Source of the DNA: Tupaia tana
Taxonomy: Eukaryota; Chordata; Mammalia; Scandentia; Tupaiidae
Direction of reading: 5' to 3'
Length of the DNA: 64,000 nucleotides
Assembly: GCA_026018925.1 (NCBI GenBank)
Contig: JAKSZU010000018.1
Location: 1,178,001-1,242,000, forward strand
This document shows positions 1 through 12,800 of this stretch, one piece after another. The position numbers and the translations under genes were made by a program. The first letter of the stretch is position 1. Each line of letters begins with the position of its first letter. Below the pieces are notes generated by a model, which worked only from the letters and a program-made list of their open reading frames with translations, was not told where the DNA came from and searched no databases.

Positions 1-3000
1 CGGTCAGCAGCGCTCCCCCCTCGGTCCCATGGCCCCAGTGTCCTGGTTTTGGCTTAAGGGGATCCTTGCCTGGGGTACTGCTTGGGCTGCAGGTGTGCCG
101 TGCAGGTGGGAGAGGTGCGGTGGGCTGGGCAGAGGCGGAGGGATGGCACCCCGGCTTCTCTGAGCTGTACCCAGGTTTGAGTCCCTGCTCAGCATCTGTG
201 TGACTTCAGCAAATCACTGGCCCTCTCTGTGCCTCAGTTTCAAATGTCAGTGCACCCCCCTCAGGGCCACCCCCTTTCTGGGTTGTGGTGAGGTGCAAAT
301 CCGTGTGCGAGTGACGTGCAGACTGTCAGTGCGTGTGGACACCCAGTGCCACCTGGGCTTGCTAGTGGCCGAAGACCCCCTCCTTGCCATCCAGGCCCAC
401 CTGTGTCCTACAGGTGGGGTCCGGGGTGGGCTCTGTCCTGCACAGCGCAGCCCCCAGACCCACGTCCGCCTCCCCCAGGGGTAGCCAGAGCTGCGTGCCG
501 GCCACCCGAGAGCCCATCAACACGGGCAGCAAGGCCAGCCTGTGACGGCCGGGCTCCCGCTCGGAGCAGACAGCCTGACCACAGCCTGTGTCCACCAACC
601 CACAGGTGGCTGCCGTGGCGCTCACGCGGGGCTCTGAGGCTGTGCCTGGACCTCGCCACCGACCTCCCCTGGGCCAGAGGAGTCGGGTCTGGGCTGTGGG
701 GTCACCCGTGTGTGCAGAATTGCGGGGGACGGCCAGAGAGTCGGCCCCCAACCCCTTGCAGAGTGGTGGTTCTGAACGGGAGCGTGTCCTGGGCTTGCCC
801 ACAGGCAGCAGACAGCCGTTCTGACCATCGTGTGGCCTGCCCCCACGTCCCCGCCACGGCCCTCGGAGCCTGTGCGGTCAGTGGGCAGCTCACTGCGCGC
901 TCCCCCTTTCCACGAGGAAGGCGGCGGACAGCTCGGGATTGGGGGGCCTCACGTGCCGGGCACATGCAGGGGACACGACCAACTGCAGACCCAGGCTGTG
1001 CGCACTTGCCCGTGTCTGGAGGCAGTCGCGGGTAATTTTAAGAAGCATCTTAGCGACCCGAGCGTCCGATGTACCCACGCGTCTTCCTCGCAGCGGATAC
1101 TCTGCGCTGTGGTCTGTTCCTAGAGTCCCCACCCCACCCCGTGTGGGCGCAGGCTCCCATTCCCCACGGGGACTGGGCGGGGTAGGCAGAGGGACAGGGG
1201 CCCTGTGTACACAAGGCGCTCACCGTGCCCCAGGGAGGGGACAGCAAAGCACGTTGGGAAGGACGGGAGGACTGGGGGGAGCTGGCCTCAGGCCCCAGTC
1301 GGGACTAGGTGAAGCCCTTGAAGGAGCAGGAGTGGGTGGTCTCGGCTCGGGGGCATCTCGGGGGTCTGACTCCTGGGCTGCTTCTCTGCAGCTGCGTCTC
1401 CCCACTGGACTGGACCTGCTTGCCTGGCTGGGGGGGAAAGGGGCGGCCTGGCCGGGGGGTGACCGCCCCAGCGCGTGTGCGGCTGTGCGCAGGGCGCTGA
1501 GGGCCAGGCCTCCCGCGGCCCTGCCCCTTCCCACAGGTGAGCACACGCGCCTGGGACGGGTGCGGTTGCCAGGTCACCGGCGGCTCTAGGCCACCGTTGT
1601 GGGCGCGTGGAGAAGCATGCTTGCACGGCGGCTCCTGCCCGCAAGCTGTCGCGTATCTGCTCCACGGACAGCCAGACCCAAGCGCCTCTGTGCAGCCCGG
1701 TTGGCCCTGAGGCTGGGCCTGGTCCCCCACCTGTCAGCCCGGTGTGTCCTGCGCACAGCCACCAGCGGGTCCCTGAAGGCCACTCCGGTGCAGCCCTCTG
1801 GAAGTGTCCAGACCCCACACCCCCCAGCCCCATCCTTCCCTGACCCACCTTCCTTGCTGCCGCCCAGACGTGCATGAGCACCTCAGGGCTTTCCCGGTGC
1901 CGGTCCCTGCCGGGAAGCCCTCCCGCACATGCCCGGCTCCCACCCCGTCCTTCAGGTCTTGCTGAAGCGTCAGCTTGTCGGCCCCTTCCGCCCACCTTCT
2001 CCCCGGCACTCCCCACTCCATGGTCACTTCGGCCTGTGAACGCCGGACCCCTCCTGGGGGCTCAGCCCCACGGGGGCGGGGCCCGGTCTGTTCTGAGCCC
2101 CCGACCTGTGGGTACCAGGTCTTGCCACGAGGCGGCTCCCACCACCCCATCTCACAGGTCACTGAGGGTTCGGGGCCACCCCAGCAGGCGGGGAGGGCTG
2201 AGTGGCGGCAGCGTCTCCCCGCACGCTGTGGGCGTGGTGGCCTCACAGGCAGCACCGCCCCCCGGAGCTGATGTCAGTCCCCCACACAGCACAGGGTGGT
2301 CACTCGGCCGTCCTTCGGCGGTCCCTTCGGCCACTGCTTGGGGATGGGGTGGTATGCCCTTGGCCCTGACCCAGCAGAAGGCCCGTGGGAGGTTACCAAG
2401 GCCCACCGTGGGCACCACCCAGCCTGGGGCAGAGGCAGGCCCTGGTGTGGTGGCCTCTGCTGGGGTCTTGGCGGCCGGGATGCCTGGTGCTCCCAGCAGA
2501 GGTTGGTGGGGGCGTTAGCCTGTCACAACACCCCAGAGGTCCCTCCTGGGGCCCCACGGAGGGCTTGGTGGCTGCCAGCTGCCCGCGTGGGCATTGGCTC
2601 TGCATGGTCTGCACGGGCACCCTGGGGCACCCCACTGTGGCCTGGGGTGGGACGTCAGGATGCCCCCAACCCCCTGCAGGAGGAGGCGGGTCCCACTCCC
2701 CATGGGCCACGGTCGCCGCAGCGTCCTGCCTGGGGCCGCCAGGAGATGGCGTGTTGGCTCTCCCCGCCTGTGAGGGAGACCCGGGCTCCAGCGAGGCTGG
2801 CCACTGGCTGCTGTAACTCCTGGTAGCCGAGGCCACCGTCTCCCTGGTCACCTCAGCTCCAAACCCACATGGGGCAGCAATGCCAGGTGGCGAGGTTGCC
2901 TGTTCTGTCATGGGACAGGGTTCGAACGCCAGCTTCCAGACGGACGAGACGGCAGGTTCTGAGGGGTGGCGCCCGCTGGCTGGACTCTGCCCTGCCCTGC

Positions 3001-6000
3001 ATCCCTGCCCCTGAGTCCCACTGCAGGACCAGCTCTGGGAGGGGAAGGTCTGTCCTCCCCCCCGGGGGCCGCCTTCCAAGAGGCATGTGCCACCAGGGCG
3101 AAGAGCCGAGGAGCTCAGGAGCAGCTGGTGGCGGAGGGCACCCCCAAGCCCGGGCGTGGCCCCAGCATTGGGGCCCGTCGGACACTTGCACATGCAGCAG
3201 CGAGAGCCACCCCGGCCCCTGCAGCCCCCAGAGGCCTTGCACTGGCGGCACCGGGCCTCAAGCTGGGCATCAGGGGTCGCGGCCACACCAGCCCATGCAC
3301 AGATTCGGCCTCGGAGAGCCGATGCCCTGAGCCTTGGCTGTGAAGTGGGAGAGAGGACCCACCGCAGTGTAGGGCGAGCCTAGAGGAGGGGTCCTGGTCC
3401 TCCGCGGACGTCCCGGGAGCTGCGGTGACGGGGAAGCGGGCTGTGGGCACTGCGAGGCCTCCAGGAAGGGACCGCAGCCCCGAGATGCGGCTGAGTGCTC
3501 AGTGCCCGCAGGTCCTGTCCAGACCAAACCCGGCCCCGAGCCACAGCCCTCAGGCGGGGCCTCCTGGAGCCCAGGCCTCCGTCCCCTGGCTCTGCCCCAG
3601 CAAATGGGCGAGGCTGCATGGGGTGTCTCGAGGCCCCTCTGAGCTCCCCAGGGGCAGCAGGGTCCAGAGCGCAGTCCTGGCTTGGCAGGGGGGGCTGAGG
3701 CCGGGCCCACACCGCAGCCCCAGGTCGGGAATCCCGGCTGGCAGGGTGCCACCACCTCCTGCCACGTCCATCACAGCCAGACGTCGGACCCTTGCCAAGC
3801 CGGGCGAGGGGTCGCCGGCTTCCCCGACTGGCACATCCTTTCTGCTGCCGGCGTGTAATTAACAGAGTAATTAAAAACAGGACGAGTTAATTGGTATTCA
3901 TTTATGTGGCAGATGTTTTAAATTGAGGCAGGAAACAATTTACCTGTTTACATAAACAATGGAGGGGCAGGCTTGTAAAACACGTTTTTAGAATATATTT
4001 TCCTCCCCTTCCTTAGAAGAATCGGAGTTCTCAGTCTCCCTGCCCAGTGGCCTTGCTGTGAGCCCGGCAGTGTGGGGCCGGTGGGGCAGGGGGTCTGCGC
4101 AGAAAGGCCTCCCGTCCAGGTCGCTCTGGGGGGGGCCGCTTTCCTGCAGTGCCAGGAGGGCACGTCCTGCTCGTGGGACCCGGGGGCCCTGTACCCCTTT
4201 AGGCCAGGTCAGGCCTGGGAAGAGGTTCCCAGCGGGGTTGGCACCCGGGCAGGGCTGTGAGGGGCACGGGACCCACCTGTGGAGCCCGTGCGTGGAGCCG
4301 CGTCCCCGGAGGGCAGGAGGCTCCCCTCTCCTCTGCATGCATGGCGCCACGCAGCCTGGGCTCCGAGGAAGCAGGTGGGCGCAGAGCTGCCTGCCCCTCG
4401 CACCGGCAGCACCCACTGTGCGCCCCGCCACGTGCTGGGGCGTTCACCGCATTGGTACTTGGGGTGCTCGCCCATTCCTGTGGGGGGGCAGGGCCCGTGT
4501 GCGGCAGCGGGGACGCTGTCTCCACGCAGGTGACGGGTGTGGGGAGACCCGACCTGCAGCTCACACAGGACCTGGCACATCTCAGCCCTGGCTCCGCACC
4601 GCTGGGCAGGACAGTACGGGGTTCTCGGTAGTGCCCGGGTTGGGGGTGACAGGCGTGCCCCAGCGTACTCCGTGGCGCCCAGTGGTCATGGGAATACCTG
4701 GTGGTACCGTCGTGACCTGCGATTGGCATTTCTGGGACGTCTCGGAGGTTACTGGGAGAGGAGATGGAATGTTCTGGAATCCGGCTGGAAGGAGCTGCCT
4801 CAGCTCCCAGACCCCGAGGGTCACAGTGTGGTCCCAGGTCCAACCCGAGCAGGGGCCCTGGGGACACCCTGCCCCTCCCTCCGGGAACCGACGTAGGGCA
4901 CTGAGCCGGCGCGTTCCAGGGGCTCAGCAGTGGGACAGCGGGGCAGGCAGCCTCGGGGCCTGGGAGCTTCTCGGCACTGGGGGATGAGGGCCTTGGCCTC
5001 CAGGGGCCGCAAGCTCCGACCGTCTCCCTCCTGTGGAGATGAGCTGAGAACCCCTGAAGGTCAGGTCCCCAGAGGGGCCACTGCAGGAGGGCTGGGCCGT
5101 GGGGCTGCCCCATCTGTGTGGGTCACGGAGGGCCCAGTGGTGCCCACGGTGCCACAGCGTTGACAAGAAACCACGGGCTGAGCGTGCTCGGGCGAGCGTG
5201 AGAGGAAGCCGCTGGTCCTCCAGCCTCCGGTGGTCACAGCTGGGGCCATGCGGGGCAAGTCCTGCCTCAGGCCGCCTGCCACAGGGCTCGGGCACGCTGG
5301 GCACAGAGCAGCCTCGAGCCCTCCCAGGAAGGCCACCCTCGAGGCCCACAGCTTGTCATCCCCAGGCCCCTCCGCATGCCGTGCCGTGCCGCGGGCTGCG
5401 GTCCCTTTCAGGGAGGCCACACCCATCTGAATGTGCCGTAGGCGTGCACGTCACGTGTCACCCTCGCCCAGTGGCTGGGCGAGGAGAGCCTCCGTGGGTC
5501 CAGGGCACGCGTCCTCTGGAGGCTCCTGGTGCGTGCAGACACGTGGCACGTTCCACGTCATAGCCACGGCGGGGCTCGGTGAGCCTCTGGCTGCCCGGGT
5601 GTGGCCGTGGGAAACCCCGCCTGCTGGGCCAGCCTCCCGGCAGCGGCCTTATGCCCTGCACCTCAGCCCACACGCGGGGTCTGGTTCCAGGGCGCTGCCT
5701 GAATGTGCCTCAAGCCTGCCCACCGCCGTGTCCTGGGCCAGACTGTGCCTGCCCGGGAACGCCCTTCGGGCGGGCGCCCAGGTGCGTGGCGCACAGGCCC
5801 GGCCCAGGGTGGCCGTGTCACACCCTTCGGCCCTGGCCGCCTCGCCCGTGGCCACTCCGTGGACGTCAGGGCCCACGCAGGCTGGCACCTCGAGGTGAGT
5901 CGAGGGGCTGGCAGTCCCTCTCCGTGAGCTCGGTATGGGACAGTGGGGACCGTCGGCTCTCCTGGGCGGCCCCACCCCTCAGCCAAGCTGGCCAGTCCTC

Positions 6001-9000
6001 CTTGCCCGGGGCTGGAGCGTGGGGGTGCTGGTGGCCTCGAGGAGTGCCAGGACCTGGAGGGCAACCTATGCGTGGCAGGGGAGCTCTGGTGGGAGCAGAT
6101 GCTAGGACCACACAGTGCGGGCCTCAGCCCGTGGCTGTCCTGACGGGTAGAGGAGCGGAGGGAGGGTGCGGCATGACCACCCCACTGGGCCCTCCTGCCC
6201 CGGCAGTGACAGGGTGTCAGAGCGGAAGGAGCCCTCCTCCCCTGACCAAGGCTGCAGCTCCCCCTGCCCTGGCCACCCTCGCAACTCAGAGCTTGGCACG
6301 TGGACTCTGGTGTCTGAGCGAATGAATGGACAGGCCTTGTGTCAGAGCTAGGAGGGTGGCCCAGAGGGGGTAGGGCTCACCCAGGCAGGCCCTTCAGCCT
6401 ACCCCTGCAAGCCAAGCTCCGAGTCAGCCCCTTGAGGCCATGAAGATTCGAACACGTGGAGCTGAGTGAGGTCTCCCCACCCTCCTGCCCTCGCAGCCCT
6501 CCCCAGGCTCCTAGCACACGCCCTTCCTGGCCCCGCCCCGTCCTGTGGCCCAGCACAGCCCAGATGGCGGGCCTCCCCCACTGCGGTGGGGAGCTGTCGG
6601 CGATGGCGCAGCCCCAACAGCCGGGTGAGGAATGCACTTCCTCTGTGTGCCACCAGCCAGGCCGACACCTGGGGACCACTCGCAGCCCCCCGGGAGCACG
6701 AGGGTCTTAATTCCAGCCACTTGGAGCGCCCCAGCCCCGGCACTGGCTCGGCCCAGGGCGCTGACGGCTGCACGGGCACATGGCGGGGCCAGGGCCGGGG
6801 CGCAGCAGCTCCGGCGGCCGAGTTCTGGGCGCCACAGCCAAACTCAGCCACCTTCCTTTCTCCCAGAGACCGCGTAGGTTGGCACTGGCGGCCCAGGACA
6901 CCAGGGCGGAGCCCCACCATCACTTCCTCTGGTCCTCTGCCGGCCCGGTGGTCTCGGTGTGGCCGTGTGCACCGGCTGCGTGCTGGAGGCCGGCACTGTG
7001 CATGGGGACAGGCCTGTGGACACCTTTCTGGGCGCCGCCTGTGTGGCCAGCCCTCACGGCCTGCCATCTGCATGTTCCTGTCAGCTCGGAACGGGCTGTG
7101 ACGGTGCCCCACGGGCCGGTGTACACACCGCCATGTGGTGGTGGAAGCTGGGGGTGAGGCATTTCCAAGGAAGGTTCTGGACCTCCTGGGCTGGGAGTGT
7201 TGGGCTGGGGCCAGGCCCACTGGGCAGGACGCCCAGGAACCGCAGGGACAGGGACAGTGATGGATGGGAGGCCCGTCGGGCATATTCCGCGTCCTTTCCC
7301 ACCGCCAGCCTGGCTCTCCTCCAGCCTGGGAGCGATGTTCGATTGGGGGGATGGCGCGTCTCCCTGGGCCCCGGGGACCGGCCGCGGGGCTGGGAATTTC
7401 CACGGGTTCCTGGGGCGGGGAGAGCCTGCGCCTCTGCCCTTCTGTCCTCCTTCACACAGATGTCCCTGGGCCATCGAGCACGCTGGGGACTCCCTGAGCC
7501 AGGCTTGGGCCCTGGGGCGTCTCGACCCAGGGGCCGCTGGCCCTCCTGAGCCTCAGCTTCTCCACCCGTGGGATGCGGAGTCGCAAGCCGCGACACCCTG
7601 TGGAAACCTGCCAGCCCTGGGCGGTCTCGTCTACCCTACCCTGAGCGAAAACCCTCAAACTCAGGGTGGCCTCTCTCCTGCTGGCCCCTCGTGACTGCCC
7701 GGGGCCGCTCCACGTGGGTCGTGGTGCGCCAAGCACCTGAGCCTCGCCACACTGCCGCCTCCTCCCAGTCGCCCCTCCAGGTGGCTTGCAGTCTGCACGC
7801 TTGCTTTCTGGAACCAGCCGAGAGGCGTGGCTGGGCGGCAGCGTGGGCGGTGTGGAGGGCTTCCTGCCCCTGCGGCCTGAACCCGCCTGGGTTGGACCCC
7901 CTGGCTGTGAGGAGCCTGCCGGTAACCGGTAACCAGCTAGAAACCCGCGGCTCTCTAACCCTGATGAGGCGGCGCCATGCCGCGGCCCAAACCCAAACAC
8001 CTGCCTGCTCGTCTGCGGCCGTAGGCAGGCTACGCCACCTCTCCGGGCCTGACCCCCTTCCTGCAAGCCGGGCTGCTGGCTGCATCCCCTCGCCAGGTTT
8101 CCGCAGAGTAAGCGAGGGCTCCCGTGGCCAGCCGGGCCTGATGGCCTCGGGTCTGCCTGGCCCCCTCTCCGGTCTGGGGGGCGGTCCTAGACCCCTCCTA
8201 GGAGCAGGTGCTCGCCAGCAGTGCTCAGGACGGCTGTGGCCAGTCGGCAAGGCACCCCCGGCCTCCTGGTTGGCCTCTGCCCAGAGCCCTGGTGGATGTG
8301 CCCGCCCAGTGCCTGTCAGCTGGCCCCTGCCTGGGCCTGTTGCCTTTGCCTCCAAGGAAGGGCCTCGGAGTGTCGGCGGGAGGCGTTCCGGGTCCCAGGC
8401 CTATGTCCCGGCACCAGCCTGGCATCAGAGCCCCGGCCAGGCCTCCCAACCCCACATTGTGCCAAGGGCGGTCTGGTGGGATGAGGCTGCTGGTCCCACA
8501 CTGCCCGGAGCCCAGCCACGCCTGCCCCGTGGTCGTCACCACCACCCGCCCGCTGCTGGCCGGACCAGCATGGTGTTGATGAGCCCCACAGCTGCAGCCA
8601 CACGTGTGCCCGGCCATCAGCCTCAGGACAGCGGGCGGGGCGGGCGCCCCTGGGAGAGAGGCCAGGGCCGCAGCTGGGGGACGGCAGGTGTCAGGCTGGT
8701 GGCTGCAGGCCACGCTCCCTGAGCACGGGGCAACGAGCAGCACAGGCTGAGGCTGTGGGGTTTTCCGGGGCCGCGGTCAACGTCATTATGGGAGCCATCC
8801 GCGGAGCCGCGCGTCAGCAGCCGCCAGTCATGGTTCTGCACCCTGGGGGTGCAGACAGGGTGGAGGTGGGAGGCTGAGCCTGCTGGCACTGGCTGCAGGT
8901 ATGGGGCCACGGCGCGGGGGGGGGGCTGTGGGTGTGGACAGGACGGTGCAGTGGGCAGTTGGCTCTGCTTACGGCACTGCCCGGGACCTCGCCCATCTGG

Positions 9001-9663
9001 CTGCCGGGAGTGGGACCCCTGAACCTGAGCTGCTGCAGTGACCCCCACGCCTGCGCGGAAGGCTCTCGGGGTGAGCCTGTGCACTGGGGCTGCCCTGTGG
9101 GGTCCAGGCCGCCTGTCCTGGTAAGGCTCCCCCTGTCGCTCTCCGACCACCTCCTCTGCTCTCCTTGCACTCCAGCCACAGTGGAGCGTCAGGTCGTGAG
9201 ACCGTGCTGTGCTGCAGACTCTGACCACGTGTGTCCAGGTGGCCCCCTGCTAGGCCGTGCTCAGCAGGAGTCACGTGTCCCCCGGGACCGCAGTGCCTAC
9301 GTGGGGACCCAGTCACCTCAGAGGGCCTGGGTCATCGAGCGTCTGAGGGCTGGGCCAGCAGCAGCCTCCCCTGGGACGGTCCAGACTCAGGCCAGCTGGA
9401 CCTGCTGTCTGCCGGGTGGGGCTGCTCTGGGGGTGCTGTGGAAGCCTCGAGCCCTCTGCTGCCTGCACAGTGAGGACCTGAGGTGGGCTGGCTGTGCCCA
9501 CGGGTTGTCCTCCTGTGGGGACCTGGGGCTTATGAGGGGCAGGTGGCCCTGGAGCCCACCTGGGCCTGTAGGAGTGTGGGTCCCGACCACTGCTGGCAGG
9601 GCCTTGGCCAGAAGCCAGGAAGCTGGGGGCCCCTCAGCCCCGTCCTCGACTCTTGTTTTCCAG
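1..9663. other. Upstream intron or 5' region of CBFA2T3
   Basis: I find no exon, RNA gene or clear mobile element here, apart from the AT-rich island at 3851-4012. The human gene has a very long first intron, so this is most simply intron upstream of exon 9664. An alternative first exon cannot be excluded. The long open frames are by-products of high GC content. Confidence 0.6.
3851..4012. promoter_or_regulatory. AT-rich candidate enhancer island in the CBFA2T3 upstream region
   Basis: About 160 bp of AT-rich DNA sits in otherwise very GC-rich sequence. Motifs seen: TAATTA at 3856 and 3868, TTAATTGG near 3887, a perfect TGTTTA/TAAACA inverted pair with a 2-bp spacer at 3945-3958 (forkhead-like), and AACAATGG at 3955-3962 (SOX-like). 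No SINE sequence is recognisable. A regulatory role is inferred from motif density only. Confidence 0.45.
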
Positions 9664-9826
9664 GTCCCTGGTCACCCAGCACACGGGACAGAGGAGGACG
9701 CAGCGATGCCCGACTCGCCCGCCGAGGTGAAGACCCAGCCCCGGTCTTCGCCCCCAGAGATGCCACCCCCGCTGCCCGTCACGGCCCAGGGGACCACACG
9801 GCTCCCCTCCTTCACGCCTCACACAC
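9664..9826 (+). CDS. CBFA2T3: CBFA2T3 exon 1 of the short-isoform CDS (contains ATG)
   Basis: The acceptor follows a pyrimidine run ending in CAG at 9661-9663 and the donor is GTGAGT at 9827. ATG at 9706 opens 40 codons beginning [17 protein letters not shown], plus one base of the next codon. The 42 bases before the ATG are also open in frame, so the exon can serve as an internal coding exon of a longer isoform. Confidence 0.9.
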
Positions 9827-12800
9827 GTGAGTAACCCCCAGCGCTGAGGGCCGCAGAGCGGGCAGGGCAGCCCCCACCTGCACTTGTACATGGCCCGGAG
9901 TGGGGACTTTGCTGGCCGAGGGCCGAGTTTCACGGCTTTGCATCCCCGGTCTCTGCCCTGCTCTGACTGCGCGTACACCATGCGACCTCTGGGTGGGCGT
10001 TATCATCCCGCAGGGTGAGGACCAGGCAGGCAACTGACCACCAGAGGCCGGGTGGGGCCAGCGTTACACTTCGCGCCGCCTGCAACTCGGGAGGCCCAGG
10101 GAGGACTCCATGCTCAGGAGGGACAGAGCTCAGAGAGGGCCAGGGCCTTCCCGGGGTCACACAGCAGGTCACAGCAGAGGCAGTTGTGGGCTGGAGGACT
10201 GCAGGCCACCGGGAGCCCGCAGCCAGGCCTGTGGGCAGGGAGGGAGGCCTCCAGGTGGGGCTCAGAGGAGGGCAGGGTGGGCCCAGACCCCAGCTCCTGC
10301 TGCCTCGCTGGCCCTGGGCCAATGGGACGGAGCACATGGAGCACATGCACACCTGGAGGGCTTCGGCACCTCCTCCGAGACCACCGAGCCCTTTGTTCAA
10401 GGAGAGGAGTGGGTGGCTCAGTGAGGTCCAGCCTGCAAGCCAGGCAGGGCCGCTCTGGTGAGTTGGGGACGAGGCTCAGGGGTCCTGAGTGTTCCCGGTG
10501 GGCGCTGTCGTGAAGCACAGCCGGTACCCACATGCCGGGGCTGGGAAGCCTGTACCGGGGGACGTTTCCAGGCTTTGAAACCAAGAGGCCGCTCCCTGGG
10601 AACCTCTCGCTCCTCGGCCTGGCAGGCCCTGGTCAGCAGGCAGGACGGAGGGCCAGGCCTGTCCGTTGCTGGCAGGGTGCCAGCTAAGCCAGATCGTGCT
10701 GCCACACACCTGCTCCCAGGTGCAGCGCTGGGGGCGGGGACTTGGGCACATGCTGGTGCCCACGGAGCCTCCTGGCTGACCCCCCCCGGCTGTCCGACCA
10801 GCGCCAATTCCTTCCAGGGCTGGCCAAGCCAGGGTCTGTCACCGAGTCTGCAGTGGGTCCCCAGCCCGCCCCCAACAGCCAGGACAGGGCCACAGAGGCC
10901 AGAACGCTGCCCCTGACATATGGCCAGCCCTGGAGGGCGGCAGTCCTGGCCCCGGGCCGGGCCTGCCCAGTTGGCCTCACACCTCCAGAGCCAAAGGCCG
11001 TGGGCCTCTCTGCGTCCTGGGGCGCCACGTCCTCTCCTCTTCCTGCGGTCATGCAGCTGGTCACCGCGCCGCTCTGCCCCGTGCTTCCTGAGCAGGCCAT
11101 GGTGAGGCCGCTGCCGGGTGCGACTCCCAGGGTCACCTCAGCTGGGCAGGAGGCTGCCCCTGGGGGCCAGCGACAGCTCCAAGGCCCCCGCTGCCCGGGC
11201 CCTGAGGGGGGCAGACAAGGCCATGCAAGGTCCTACCTCGTCCCCAGCCTCCTTTGTCCTTGACCCAGAAGCCCCGGGCCAGGACCAGAAGTTCCTGGCT
11301 GGGGGCAGCCAGGACCTGCCGGGACCCTCCAGGCTGCACTGAGGCTTGTGGACAGATGGGGCGGCCGGCATGTGCAACCCAGGGCCCCCACACCTGAGGG
11401 TCCTGTGTCTGGGGGCAGCCCTGGCTTTACCCGACGGGCGCGAAGGTGGTGGGAGCATGAGCAGGCTTCCCTCGCGACGCTTGAGTCTCACCGGGCTGCG
11501 GGCGTCCAGCCACCACGGTGGCCTGGATGGTTCTGACCCCCGTCCCTGAAAGCCGCTGGCTCCTCCATGCACACACCTGGCTGGCGGCCATCCTCACAGC
11601 AGCCTCTGGCCTGAGCTGCAGGTTCCCGCCCAGGGTCCCCAGGCTCTGGCCTCCAGCCATACCGAGGGGCCGAACACGACCTCCCCTCTCAGGACTGCTC
11701 CGTATGGCCCGAGGACCGCCCGGCAGAGTCCCGTTGGAGTGGAAGCGTGGGCTGCTGGGGCAGGTGGGGGGCAGAGAGGACCGAGGAGGAGGGGCAGTCC
11801 CTGGCTCAGACTGCGCCCCCTGCAGCCGTGAGGCCCTCACAGGTGAGGCTCCGTCCCAGCCTCAATGGCCCAAGGGCTCACGCCTGTGCTCCCAGAACTG
11901 CGCCTGCCCCAGGACCCCGGCCCGTGGCCTGCTGCAGCGGCTCAGAGAGGCCAAACCCCTCCCAGCCTCTCTCCATCTACGGCCACCGCACTCTGGCTTT
12001 GATTGGAGCCCCCAAGTCCTAATTCTCGAGTCACTTGGAAAACACGCGTGTTGGGACTGAGTCCCTTGAGGGTGAGGCTGGCAGGTGGCTGGTGGTTAGG
12101 GATGCCAGACTCCCACATGGCAAACCATGGTTCAAGTCCCGGACCCGGCACTTGCTTTCTGTTTCCTGCTCTCGCCCTCACTCTGTCCCTCTCTGATCAA
12201 ATTAAAATAAGTAAATAAAGTTAAATAAAATAATTATTTTTAAAAAACCTAGGAGATGGGACCAGTAGGTGGTGTAATGGTTATGTTGCTGGGCTCCCAC
12301 AAGGTCGACCACGGTTTGAGTCCCAAAACCCGGCGGCTTAAAACTCATGCCAGGTGTGTGTGCGTGTGTGACCAAAATCCCGAGAGGAGAATGGAGAAGG
12401 GACTGCGGCGTGGCCGTGCCCCCTGGGGGTGATTTCTGGCCTCTGTCTCTCCAGTGAGCTCGCACGCCCTGTAGCAGAGCTGTTCAAAACAGCCGGGGTG
12501 CCCCTGCTGTCCAAGGCAGTGCCGAGGTTCCCCAGACCCCTGCGAGGACCCATCAGAAACAGCGCTCAGGGTGGCCCGGGGGACACTGAGGCCCAGAGCG
12601 GAGTGGCCTGGCCCAGGACTGGTGCTGCCGTCCCAGAACTGCCCCTCGCAGAGGCGGAGGCTGGCCGCGCGGGTGCCCTCCTGACGGCGTGTTCTTATTT
12701 TGCTTACAGATCGAGAGGACGGGCCTGCAACGTCCCCGCCGTCCCTGCCCCGTGGCCGTTTTCATGGCTGCTTAAAGTGGTCTATGGTCTGTCTCTGTGA

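Noticed and set aside
7568..8722. 384-codon plus-strand open frame upstream of CBFA2T3 exon 9664
   Set aside because: Low-complexity, Ala/Pro/Gly/Arg-rich, without family motifs and with overlapping frames of similar length on both strands.
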